A DNA stretch of 64,000 bases from Enhygromyxa salina (GTDB taxonomy: Bacteria > Myxococcota_A > Polyangia > Nannocystales > Nannocystaceae), in contig NZ_PVNK01000136.1 of NCBI RefSeq assembly GCF_002994615.1, positions 61,770 through 125,769 of the forward strand, read 5' to 3'. The notes below the pieces were generated by a model that made no database searches, was not told the origin of the DNA, and worked only from the letters and a program-made list of their open reading frames with translations. Of this stretch, positions 47,207 to 54,711 are shown in pieces. The translations under genes and the position numbers were made by a program. Every line of letters starts with the position of its first letter. Within the stretch, counting starts at the first letter, position 1.

Positions 47207-48214
47207 GTGCATCGCCAGCTTCTACTTCTCGTCGTAGCGTCATCTCTGGCGGCCTGTCCCGAGCCGACTCCACCGACTGAAGACGCCTGGGAGCTGGTCC
47301 ATCGCGGGTTGTCGGGCGCTCTGCTCTCGGTCTGGGGCACCAGCTCACGAGATGTCTGGGCGGTCGGAGGCGACGCCCTCGACGGGACCGGGCCGACCGT
47401 GATCCACTTCGACGGCGAGTCGTGGTCACGGGTGCCCACCGGCGAGTCACAGGGCAACCTGTGGTGGGTGTTCGGCTTCGACGAGGGTCCCGTCTACATG
47501 GGCGGCGAAGGCGGCGTGATCCTCCGCTACGAGGACGGGGACTACACCCTCATGGACACACCCGGGACCGAGACCGTGTTCGGCATCTGGGGCGCGACCC
47601 CGGACGATGTCTGGGCCGTCGGCGGTGCCTCGGACGCGAGCGGCGGCTTTGCCTGGCGCCTGTCCGGCGACGCCTGGATCCCCGAACCCTCGCTGCCGGC
47701 CGAGGTCACCGCAGACTCCGCGGTCTGGAAAGTGTTTGGGACCACCGCCAACGACGCCCACCTCGTCGGCAGCAACGGCGTGGCCCTGCATTGGGACGGC
47801 GCATCACTCCAGTACGAGGACACCGGAGTCGGCTCGTCGCTGTTCACCGTTCACGCGAAGCAGGGCCGCTACGCCGCGGTCGGCGGCGGGGCGACGGGCA
47901 TCATCCTGGAGTACGAAGGGGACGCGTGGACCAACGTGACGCCAACTCCCCCGCCGCCCGGGTTGTCGGGGGTCGTGCTCGGTGACGACGGCCTCGGCGT
48001 CGCCGTCGGTGCGTTTGGGGCCGTGTTCACGCGCTCCGACGCGGGCGGCTGGGCCGAGGAGGACCTTGGGTTCAACCTCGCCCACACCCTGCACGCGGCG
48101 TGGATCGATGACGAAGGTTGCATGTGGGCAGTCGGCGGGCAAGTCTACAGCCCACCATTTGACGAGGGCGTGATGATCCATCGGGGGCCCTCCATCCCCA
48201 GCGAGGGATTATGA
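47207..48214 (+). CDS. Kelch-like beta-propeller lipoprotein
   Basis: 335 residues from a GTG at 47207. Signal HRQLLLLVVASSLAAC (lipobox). The rest is repeats of the 'WG-x4-DVWAVGG' pattern (SVWGTSSRDVWAVGGDALDG, IWGATPDDVWAVGGASDASG), each with a following W/D strand, which fits a beta-propeller as seen in many myxobacterial surface lipoproteins. It is the first of six linked exported genes; its stop overlaps the next start by 4 bp. Function unknown; propellers usually bind partners or surfaces. Confidence 0.75.
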   Translation: MHRQLLLLVVASSLAACPEPTPPTEDAWELVHRGLSGALLSVWGTSSRDVWAVGGDALDGTGPTVIHFDGESWSRVPTGESQGNLWWVFGFDEGPVYMGGEGGVILRYEDGDYTLMDTPGTETVFGIWGATPDDVWAVGGASDASGGFAWRLSGDAWIPEPSLPAEVTADSAVWKVFGTTANDAHLVGSNGVALHWDGASLQYEDTGVGSSLFTVHAKQGRYAAVGGGATGIILEYEGDAWTNVTPTPPPPGLSGVVLGDDGLGVAVGAFGAVFTRSDAGGWAEEDLGFNLAHTLHAAWIDDEGCMWAVGGQVYSPPFDEGVMIHRGPSIPSEGL

Positions 48215-49407
48215 GTAAACTAAAGATAAAACTGAGGTTCTCGATCGCGACATCACTGTGCGCGCTGCTCGGCCTCGGGCCAGGCTGTGACCGTGAGCCC
48301 GACCCCGACCCCGACGCGGCCTGCCGAGACCTCGAGCCGGGCCACGCGTGCACCTGGGCCGGGCTCCGGACCGGCGAGGGCTACAACGGCGACAACCATC
48401 GGCTCGAGACCTCGTTCAGCCAGCCCCAAGATCTCTTGTTCCTGCCCGACGGCAGCGCGTGGGTCACCGACTTCAACAACTTCCTGATCCGCCGGATCCT
48501 GCCCGATGGCACGGTCGAGTCGGTCATCGGCTCGACCAACCCGATCTTTCCTGGCGACGGTCCCCTCGGCGGGCTGCCTCCGACCGGCGCCGAGGGCAGC
48601 GAGTGGCTGCTCAATCACCCGACCAACCTGTTGCTGCAGCCCGACGGCGACGTCCTGGTTGTCGCGTGGCACAACCACAAGCTGCTCACGGTCGATCCGG
48701 ACACCGCGTTCGTGAAGGTCGTGTGCGGCGGCGGTGCGGGCTTCGCTGGCGACGGCGAGCCCGCGTCGGCCTCGACGCTGTTCAAGCAGCTCAGCGACGC
48801 GACCTATGACGACGCGGGCAATCTCTATATCGTCGATCAACAAAACGCTCGTATTCGGATGATCGACACCAACGGACTCATCACAACCATCGCAGGCACC
48901 GGAGAGCTCGGCAGCGCCGGCGACGGTGGGCCCGCGCTCATGGCCGAGTTCTCGTGGGCCCGGGGCTCCAACCCCAACCCCAGCGGCGGGATCGTCCACC
49001 ACCAGGGTCGCCTCTACATCTCCGACACCGAGGCCGACACCATCCGCGTGCTCGACCTCGCCTCGGGCACGATCGATCGCTTCGCCGGGACGGGTGAGGG
49101 CGGCGCCGCGGGCGACGGCGGCCCGGCGCTCGAAGCCCAGCTCAACGCGCCCCGCGACCTCGAGATTGGCCCCGACGGCGACCTCTACTTCGCCGACACC
49201 GACAACGGCAAGGTCCGCGCGATCGACCTCGACACCGGGGTGATCCGGACCGTCGTGGGCACGGGTGAGCTCGGCATCGAGGACGCCGAGGGCCAGCTCG
49301 CGACCGAGATCAAGCTCCGCCGCCCCTTTGGCGTCGCCTTCGATCCCGAGGGCAACCTCTACGTGATGGACTCACTCAATTCGCGGATCGTGAAGGTGGC
49401 CCGATGA
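48211..49407 (+). CDS. NHL-repeat beta-propeller lipoprotein (1 of 3)
   Basis: 398 residues. Overlaps the preceding stop (ATGA). Signal KLKIKLRFSIATSLCALLG, then a GC lipobox Cys. Mature part is built of NHL repeats: QPQDLLFLPDGSAWVTDFNN, GDGGPALEAQLNAPRDLEIG, GDLYFADTDNGKVRAIDLDT. Each unit ends with the 'IAGTGELGSAGDGGP' type linker. A six-bladed propeller is expected; similar proteins in other bacteria bind carbohydrates, RNA or act as lactonases. The N-terminal spacer DREPDPDPDAA is acidic. Confidence 0.85.
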   Translation: MSKLKIKLRFSIATSLCALLGLGPGCDREPDPDPDAACRDLEPGHACTWAGLRTGEGYNGDNHRLETSFSQPQDLLFLPDGSAWVTDFNNFLIRRILPDGTVESVIGSTNPIFPGDGPLGGLPPTGAEGSEWLLNHPTNLLLQPDGDVLVVAWHNHKLLTVDPDTAFVKVVCGGGAGFAGDGEPASASTLFKQLSDATYDDAGNLYIVDQQNARIRMIDTNGLITTIAGTGELGSAGDGGPALMAEFSWARGSNPNPSGGIVHHQGRLYISDTEADTIRVLDLASGTIDRFAGTGEGGAAGDGGPALEAQLNAPRDLEIGPDGDLYFADTDNGKVRAIDLDTGVIRTVVGTGELGIEDAEGQLATEIKLRRPFGVAFDPEGNLYVMDSLNSRIVKVAR

Positions 49408-50717
49408 CCCGGCCCTCGCTCCTGTCGGGCCGCTCGGTTCTCTCGCTCGGGCCCCTCCTCGCGCTGACCGGCTGCCCCGCCGAGCCCGAGCCATCGTGTG
49501 ATCCGACCATCGAAGGCACGATCTGCACGATCGTCGGCAACGGCGAGAACGGCTACGACCGCGACGCCGACACCACGGTCCTCGCGGCGCTCGAGGCCAA
49601 GATGTCGCTGCCCCAAGACACCCTCACGGCCCCCGACGGCTCGATCTACATCCTCGACTGGAACAACCACCGCCTGCGCCTGCTCGACAACGACGGCAAC
49701 CTCAGCTGGGTCGCCGGGCGCGGCGAGCTGGGCGGCAGCCTCGACGATCCGGCCAACGGCGACTTCAACCATCCGACCAACATCATCTTCGACCAAAGCG
49801 GCGAGAACATCGTGATGGCGGCCTGGCACAACAGCAAGGTCCGCATCGTCAACCGGGCGACCGGCCTCGTCTCGGACACCTGCGGTGACGGCAAGCGGGC
49901 CTACTTCGGCGACGAGGGGCCCGCGGAGAGCTCATCGCTGGATCTCCCCGCCAGCTTGGCTTTCGATCCCGACGGCAACCTGGTCATCATGGATCAGGCC
50001 AATCAAGTCCTGCGCATGGTCGACCAGGCCGGCGACATCCACCTGCTCGCGGGCCGCTGCATCGTCGACGCCCCGGCCCCCGGCGGCCCCGGTCCGTGCG
50101 CCGAGGGCGTCGAGCCGGTCCAGTGCCCCGACGGGCCCAACGGCCCGTCCGGCAAATTCACCTGCGGCGATCCGGACGAGCACTGTGACAAGCCGTGCAC
50201 GCCCGGCTACTCCGGCGACGACATCCCCGCCACGCAGATGCGGATGGCCCAGCCCTTCGGTCAGTCCGCGTCCCCGGCCGGGCGCATCCTGTATGACGGT
50301 AGCGGCAACCTGTATTTCGCCGACACCGCCAATCACCTGATCCGCATGATCGACACCGAGGGCTTCGTCCGCCGCGTCGCCGGCACCGCGCCCGTCGACG
50401 GCGTGCCCCAAAACGGCTACTCGGGCGACGGCGGGCCCGCGCTCGAGGCCGAGCTCAACTTCCCCGTCGACCTCGCGCTGGCCGATGACGGCACCTTGTA
50501 CTTCACCGACGTCTACAATCACTGCGTCCGCGCGATCGACAGCGAGGGGATCATCCGCACCGCGGTCGGCCAGTGCGGCGAATCTGGCTACGAGGGCGAC
50601 GGCGGTCCGCCCGAGGACGCGCTGCTCAACCTGCCCTTTGGTGTCGAGTGGGCCGACGGCACCCTGGTCGTGTCCGACACTGGCAACAGCGTGATCCGGA
50701 CCATCGTGATGCCATGA
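49404..50717 (+). CDS. NHL-repeat beta-propeller lipoprotein (2 of 3), with Cys-rich insert
   Basis: 437 residues, 4-bp overlap with the previous gene. Signal SLLSGRSVLSLGPLLALTGC. NHL units include GSIYILDWNNHRLRLLDNDG and ADTANHLIRMIDTEGFVRRV. Between blades three and four a stretch of about 60 residues carries eight Cys (CIVDAPAPGGPGPCAEG, CGDPDEHCDKPCTPG), not seen in the other two NHL paralogues; it could form a disulfide knob or bind metal. Paralogous to 48211 and 51767 by overall layout. Confidence 0.85.
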   Translation: MTRPSLLSGRSVLSLGPLLALTGCPAEPEPSCDPTIEGTICTIVGNGENGYDRDADTTVLAALEAKMSLPQDTLTAPDGSIYILDWNNHRLRLLDNDGNLSWVAGRGELGGSLDDPANGDFNHPTNIIFDQSGENIVMAAWHNSKVRIVNRATGLVSDTCGDGKRAYFGDEGPAESSSLDLPASLAFDPDGNLVIMDQANQVLRMVDQAGDIHLLAGRCIVDAPAPGGPGPCAEGVEPVQCPDGPNGPSGKFTCGDPDEHCDKPCTPGYSGDDIPATQMRMAQPFGQSASPAGRILYDGSGNLYFADTANHLIRMIDTEGFVRRVAGTAPVDGVPQNGYSGDGGPALEAELNFPVDLALADDGTLYFTDVYNHCVRAIDSEGIIRTAVGQCGESGYEGDGGPPEDALLNLPFGVEWADGTLVVSDTGNSVIRTIVMP

Positions 50718-51208
50718 TCGGCGCCCTTCATCGCTGCAGTTGGAGTTTGACGGCCGCCCTCGGCGTCGCGCTGCTCAGCGCGTGCCCGGCCGACGACACC
50801 CAGGACGACGGCGCCGAGCCTGACTTTCCGGCGGACTACGAGAGCAGCTACGTCGAGGTTCGCAACTGCCGGGGCAGCGGCGACCACGATCTCAACAACA
50901 TCCGGATCCTGGCCAGCCCCTCGGCGCTCGCGCCCTACCAAGAGCGCGTCGAGCCCTTCCCCGTCGACGCCGTGGTGCTCAAAGAAGAGTACGACTTCGG
51001 TGATCTGACCTGCTCCGGCCCGATCAAGCAGTGGACCGTGATGCGCCGACTGCCCGACGAGAGCGCGCCCGAGACCCTCGACTGGGCGTGGCAGCGGGTC
51101 GATCTCGACCGTCGCGTGCTCGACGAAGACGCCCCGCGCTGCATCGGCTGTCACACAGGCTGCGGGGTCGGCCCCGACGGTTACGAGTGGACGTGCGCGG
51201 TCCCCTGA
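50714..51208 (+). CDS. Cytochrome P460-like lipoprotein
   Basis: 164 residues, 4-bp overlap with the previous stop. Signal ends ALGVALLSAC. DYESSYVEVRNCRGSGDHDL, AVVLKEEYDF and a C-terminal RCIGCHTGCG (c-type heme site CxxCH) fit the cytochrome P460 family, whose heme is held by CxxCH and a Lys cross-link; the Lys of VVLKEEY is a candidate. P460 proteins oxidise hydroxylamine or bind NO. It is the only redox protein in the six-gene run. Confidence 0.72.
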   Translation: MIGALHRCSWSLTAALGVALLSACPADDTQDDGAEPDFPADYESSYVEVRNCRGSGDHDLNNIRILASPSALAPYQERVEPFPVDAVVLKEEYDFGDLTCSGPIKQWTVMRRLPDESAPETLDWAWQRVDLDRRVLDEDAPRCIGCHTGCGVGPDGYEWTCAVP

Positions 51209-51750
51209 AGCGGTCAGTCCAGGCGCTGGTTGCGAGCGCCGTGGTCCTGTGTGGGTGTCCGGCCGAGCCCACGCCCGAGCCCGAGCGCGAGCCCTTCGCG
51301 CTCGCGCGGGTCGACGGCTGGGCCCGGGTCATCGACCCGAGCGTGGACCTGTTCGCGGACCAGCGGCCGGCCGACGCCGTCTGCGACGACGCGGGCTGGT
51401 ACCTCGATCCCTTCAAGCAGACCCTCGAGATCGAGACCGAGCTCTGCAACTACCTCACCCTGCGTCAGGCCACGCTCGAGGCCCTGGTCCCCGGCGACGT
51501 CGTCAACGTCCTCGCCTTTCACGACGTGCTCACCGCGCCCGACCCGGGCGAGGGCTACCTGGCGCTGTCGATCGACGGCGAGATCGAGTGGGAATTTCAT
51601 GCCCCGATCCCGAGCGACGCGGCCGAGATCGACGAGACCTTCACGATCGATCGCGCCGTGCCAGCCGGCAGCGAGATGCAGCTTCACGTCCACAACCACG
51701 GCCCCAACAGCTGGGAGTTGGTCGCCCTGATGGTCACACCTGCGCAGTGA
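51193..51750 (+). CDS. Small His-rich lipoprotein, unknown family
   Basis: 185 residues from a GTG at 51193 (GTG 51187 also in frame), overlapping the previous gene by 16 bp. Signal LKRSVQALVASAVVLCGC. The mature part looks like one beta-sandwich, with LVPGDVVNVLAFHDVLTAPD and, near the end, QLHVHNHGPNSWELVALMV. The HxHxH-type cluster and its position before a hydrophobic strand recall copper-binding cupredoxin-like folds, but no Cys/Met ligand set is visible. Function unknown. Confidence 0.65.
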   Translation: MRGPLKRSVQALVASAVVLCGCPAEPTPEPEREPFALARVDGWARVIDPSVDLFADQRPADAVCDDAGWYLDPFKQTLEIETELCNYLTLRQATLEALVPGDVVNVLAFHDVLTAPDPGEGYLALSIDGEIEWEFHAPIPSDAAEIDETFTIDRAVPAGSEMQLHVHNHGPNSWELVALMVTPAQ

Positions 51751-51766
51751 TGGCGGCGGGGAGCAC

Positions 51767-52873
51767 ATGAGGCGCGAGGCATTGCACCACGGGCTGCTCG
51801 CGCTGTCCCTGTCGCTGTCGGCCTGCGCCCGGGAGCCGTGCGAGCTGCCCGAGCCCGGCGAGATCTGCCTGGTCGTCGGCACCGGTGAGCTCGGCTACAA
51901 CCGCGATGGCCTGGCGCCCGAGCAGACCGATCTGTTCTTGCCCTCGGCCGCGCGCCGCGGCCCCGACGGCCGGCTCTACATCATGGACTTCAACAATCAG
52001 CGGCTGCGTCGGATCGCCGACGACGGCCGGGTCGAGACCGTGGTCGGCAGCGGATTTCATGCCTTCGCCGCGGTCGATCTGCCGCTCTTGGACACGCCGC
52101 TCGAGAACCCGATCGACTTCGGCTTCTTCAGCGACGGCCAGCTCGTGTTCGTGTCCTACCACGATCCCCGCGTGCTCGCGGTCGGCGAAGACGGCACGCT
52201 CGAGGCGATCGCCGGGGCCGCCGACGGCGTCGAGGGTACGGTCGGCGACGAGGGCGACGGCGGTCCGGCGACCGAGGCCCTGTTCATGCAGCTCGACGGC
52301 ATCGCGGTCGCGCCCGACGACTCGATCTACGTCTCGGACAGCCTCGCCAACCGCGTGCGCAAGATCGAAGACGGCGTCATCACGACCGTCGCCGGGACCG
52401 GCGCGGCGACCTTCAGCGGTGACGGCGGGCCGGGCACCGAAGCCGGCTTGCACTGGCCGACCGCGCTCGAGCTCGACGGCGAGGGCAACCTCTTCATCGT
52501 CGACACCTTCAACCACGCGGTCCGGCGGCTGGCCGTCGATGGCACGATCACGACCGTCGCTGGCAGCGGCGTCGGGGGCCACGAGGGCGACGGCGGCCCC
52601 GCGACCGAGGCCCGGCTCGAGCAGCCCTTTGGCCTCGCCCGCGACGACGACGGGACCCTCTACATCGGCGATCGCGGCAATTTCGAGATCCGCAGGGTCA
52701 CTCCGGACGGGGTCATCGACACGATCGCGGGCACGGGCGTGCAAGGCGGCGGCGTCCCCGGGCCGGCGATCGAGTCCACCCTGGGCTTCACCGCTCGGGT
52801 CGCCCTCGATGGCGACGACCTGCTCGTCGCCGATCAGTCGAACGCCAAGATCTGGCGGATCAAGCTGCGCTGA
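51767..52873 (+). CDS. NHL-repeat beta-propeller lipoprotein (3 of 3)
   Basis: 368 residues from the ATG at 51767, with GGGGAG four bases upstream. Signal MRREALHHGLLALSLSLSAC. NHL blades: GRLYIMDFNNQRLRRIADDG, GNLFIVDTFNHAVRRLAVDG, GTLYIGDRGNFEIRRVTPDG, each followed by TVAGTG-x-GDGGPAT linkers. The first 12 codons are nearly identical to the end of the 166-bp palindromic element (34 bases, two changes), so the signal peptide's front appears to derive from that element. It closes the six-gene run, 16 bp after the small lipoprotein. Confidence 0.85.
   Translation: MRREALHHGLLALSLSLSACAREPCELPEPGEICLVVGTGELGYNRDGLAPEQTDLFLPSAARRGPDGRLYIMDFNNQRLRRIADDGRVETVVGSGFHAFAAVDLPLLDTPLENPIDFGFFSDGQLVFVSYHDPRVLAVGEDGTLEAIAGAADGVEGTVGDEGDGGPATEALFMQLDGIAVAPDDSIYVSDSLANRVRKIEDGVITTVAGTGAATFSGDGGPGTEAGLHWPTALELDGEGNLFIVDTFNHAVRRLAVDGTITTVAGSGVGGHEGDGGPATEARLEQPFGLARDDDGTLYIGDRGNFEIRRVTPDGVIDTIAGTGVQGGGVPGPAIESTLGFTARVALDGDDLLVADQSNAKIWRIKLR
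51771..51804 (+). repeat. Fragment of the 166-bp element inside a gene start
   Basis: Matches 54168-54201 in 32 of 34 positions (GGCGCGAGGCATTGCACC then CGGGCTGCT). The match runs a few bases past the CTAG boundary of copy 2. It codes residues 2-12 of the NHL lipoprotein. Confidence 0.75.
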
Positions 52874-52931
52874 CAGCGAGCCCCCACGTCGACCGTTCGC
52901 TTCGGCGCCACGAAAACCGACCCCCGCCGAC

Positions 52932-53801
52932 TCATCGCTTGTTGCTGCTGCGGCGGCGGAGGGCGACGATCGGCAAGCCCAGCGGGACCGCCAACACGCA
53001 CGCCCACAGGGCCGCCGCGCGCTCCAGCTCGATCCCACCATCGAGGCTGACCAAGGCGGCGGCGAGCAAGCCCATCGCGAGGCCGCCGCGGACCCGCGCG
53101 CGCGAGAGCGGCCGACGATCGACGTCGCCGACCGAGCTGGGCCTCGGATAGAGCAGCACCGCCAGCGCACACAGGCCCGCGATGCTTGCGAACACGGGAA
53201 GGTGAGCGGGGAGCTTCGGCGCCTCGACGCCGACGATGACACGCGCCGCCGTCACCAGCGCGAGCCCGACCGCGCAGCCGAGGTGACGCCGACGCGCGGG
53301 CTGGTCTCCGGGCCGCGCGAGCACGGCGTCGAGGCTGAGCGCGACCGCGCCGACGACCCCCACGGTCCAGCTGACCCACCACGCGAGCGCGGCGAAGCCC
53401 ACGGTCGCGAGGGCCGTGTCGCCGAGCTCGGCGGCCTTGCCCGTGCTGCGGTTGACGAGGCGCGCGGCGAGCAGGGCCGCCGCCAGCAACAGGATCGACT
53501 GCGCGCCGACCCGCGGCCACACGGCCAGGGCGAGGGCCACGGCCACGAACGCGGCGGGGTTGTCGTCGGGCGACAGCTCGCGGGTCAGCGCCCACGAGAA
53601 AAATACGATCAGCCCCACGTTGAGCCCCGTGAGCAGCGCGGCGCCTGGGTTGGCGCCGCCGACGAAGGCGTAGATCGCCGCGACGACGATCCCGACCACG
53701 GCGAGCACGGCCATGGCCATGTTTGTCGAGTAGGTCGGATCGACCGGTCGGGCCAGCCCTGACAGGCGGTAAGCCGGATGGAGGGGCTGGGATTCGGCCA
53801 C
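52932..53801 (-). CDS. Polytopic membrane protein, unknown
   Basis: 289 residues with about eight or nine hydrophobic helices (AVLAVVGIVVAAIYAFVGG, LGLPIVALRRRS at the end). It ends with basic RRRSSNKR, which fits a cytoplasmic C-terminus. No transporter motif is recognisable. It is convergent with the NHL operon, 58 bp away, and no partner gene is beside it. Confidence 0.7.
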   Translation of the reverse strand: MAESQPLHPAYRLSGLARPVDPTYSTNMAMAVLAVVGIVVAAIYAFVGGANPGAALLTGLNVGLIVFFSWALTRELSPDDNPAAFVAVALALAVWPRVGAQSILLLAAALLAARLVNRSTGKAAELGDTALATVGFAALAWWVSWTVGVVGAVALSLDAVLARPGDQPARRRHLGCAVGLALVTAARVIVGVEAPKLPAHLPVFASIAGLCALAVLLYPRPSSVGDVDRRPLSRARVRGGLAMGLLAAALVSLDGGIELERAAALWACVLAVPLGLPIVALRRRSSNKR

Positions 53802-53957
53802 GACCCAGCCTACCCGGGTGGACGCCGGTCCACCAACATCATGTTCGAGTCGAGCGAGACGGCGGCGCGATCCATGTGCCTGCGACCGAGCTGGCCAAGG
53901 TCGGCCGCTTCATGTTCACGGCGCTGGAGCTCGCGTAGCAGGCGCTATGATGCCGCG

Positions 53958-54035
53958 ATGCACCGCCGTCGACGACTGATGCTGTTGATTGTCCTGGCGC
54001 TCATCGTCCTGCTCGCCATATGCGCCGAGCTCTAG
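53958..54035 (+). CDS. Possible 25-residue single-helix membrane peptide
   Basis: ATG at 53958 gives MHRRRRLMLLIVLALIVLLA then ICAEL. Four Arg followed by a clean hydrophobic helix is what a small membrane protein looks like. Its TAG stop is the TAG of the CTAG end of the 166-bp element (54032-54035), so the element may have truncated a longer gene. There is only a weak ribosome binding site. Just before it, the frame ending at 53938 has coding-like VPATELAKVGRFMFTALELA without a start, another sign of decay. Confidence 0.35.
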   Translation: MHRRRRLMLLIVLALIVLLAICAEL

Positions 54036-54197
54036 CAGCCCGTGGTGCAATGCCTCGTGTCGCCTCGCGCCGGAATTTTTGCCGAGGGCGCGAAGCCAAA
54101 ACGCCGCTGTACCGGGCGTACTGCAAGTTTTGGCGACAAAGCCCTCGGCGAAAAGGCCAAGCGAGGCGGCGCGAGGCATTGCACCCCGGGCTGCTAG
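54032..54197. repeat. 166-bp palindromic element, copy 2
   Basis: Same length as copy 1 and in opposite orientation, 160 of 166 positions identical, bounded by CTAG on both sides. The fold of arms and inner stems is kept: differences g/t at base 12 and a/c at 23 lie in the outer arm, three near the inner stem (TTTTTGCCGAGGGC) and one in the partner strand. It sits between a small decayed-looking region and the DnaJ-like gene, 48 bp before the latter's start. Confidence 0.9.
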
Positions 54198-54244
54198 CGC
54201 TGGCGCGACTTGCCGGCCGGACCTGCGGCGGGGACACTGCGCGC

Positions 54245-54706
54245 GTGGCCGAGCTCGGCAGCGTGTTCGAAGACGACGACGATCGCCCGCGCGGCCCGGA
54301 TCTGCGCGTGAGCGTCGAGGTCCCTCGCGCGGCGCTCGGAGCCTCGCTCCGCGCCCCGGTCCCGGCTCGGCTGGCCGCCGAGGGCGAGCTGGTCGAGCGG
54401 GCGGTCCTCGCCGACGACGAGCCCGGCAGCGTCGAGCTCCACCTGCCCGAGGAGCTCCCCGACCGCGCGGTGCTGCGCCTTCGCGGCCACGGTGGCGTGG
54501 TCGAGGGAGGCCGCGCCGGAGACTTGTTGGTGGTCGTCGAGCTCGTCGATCGAGCGCCCCGAGGCGACGAGCGGATCACCCGCTCGGCGACCCCCGTAGC
54601 GACCCGCGCGGCCGACGACCTCGTGGGTGGCACCGACATCACGTGGTGGCTGCTGCTGGCCCTGGCGCTGATCGGCGGCGGGGTCGTCGCCGCGTTCGCG
54701 CTCTGA
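54245..54706 (+). CDS. Membrane-anchored protein resembling a DnaJ C-terminal domain
   Basis: 153 residues from a GTG at 54245 with GGGGA nine bases ahead. LRVSVEVPRAALGA, a middle strand set, then RAVLRLRGHGGVVEGGRAGD and LLVVVELVD match the pattern of DnaJ C-terminal domain II (lrlrGkGmp..grpGDLlvxvxv). The J domain and zinc-finger domain are absent. A single hydrophobic helix (WWLLLALALIGGGVVAAFAL) anchors the C-terminus. The HEAT-repeat gene starts 5 bp downstream. It could be a client-holding module of a membrane chaperone; this is inference. Confidence 0.6.
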   Translation: MAELGSVFEDDDDRPRGPDLRVSVEVPRAALGASLRAPVPARLAAEGELVERAVLADDEPGSVELHLPEELPDRAVLRLRGHGGVVEGGRAGDLLVVVELVDRAPRGDERITRSATPVATRAADDLVGGTDITWWLLLALALIGGGVVAAFAL

Positions 54707-54711
54707 GGTGA

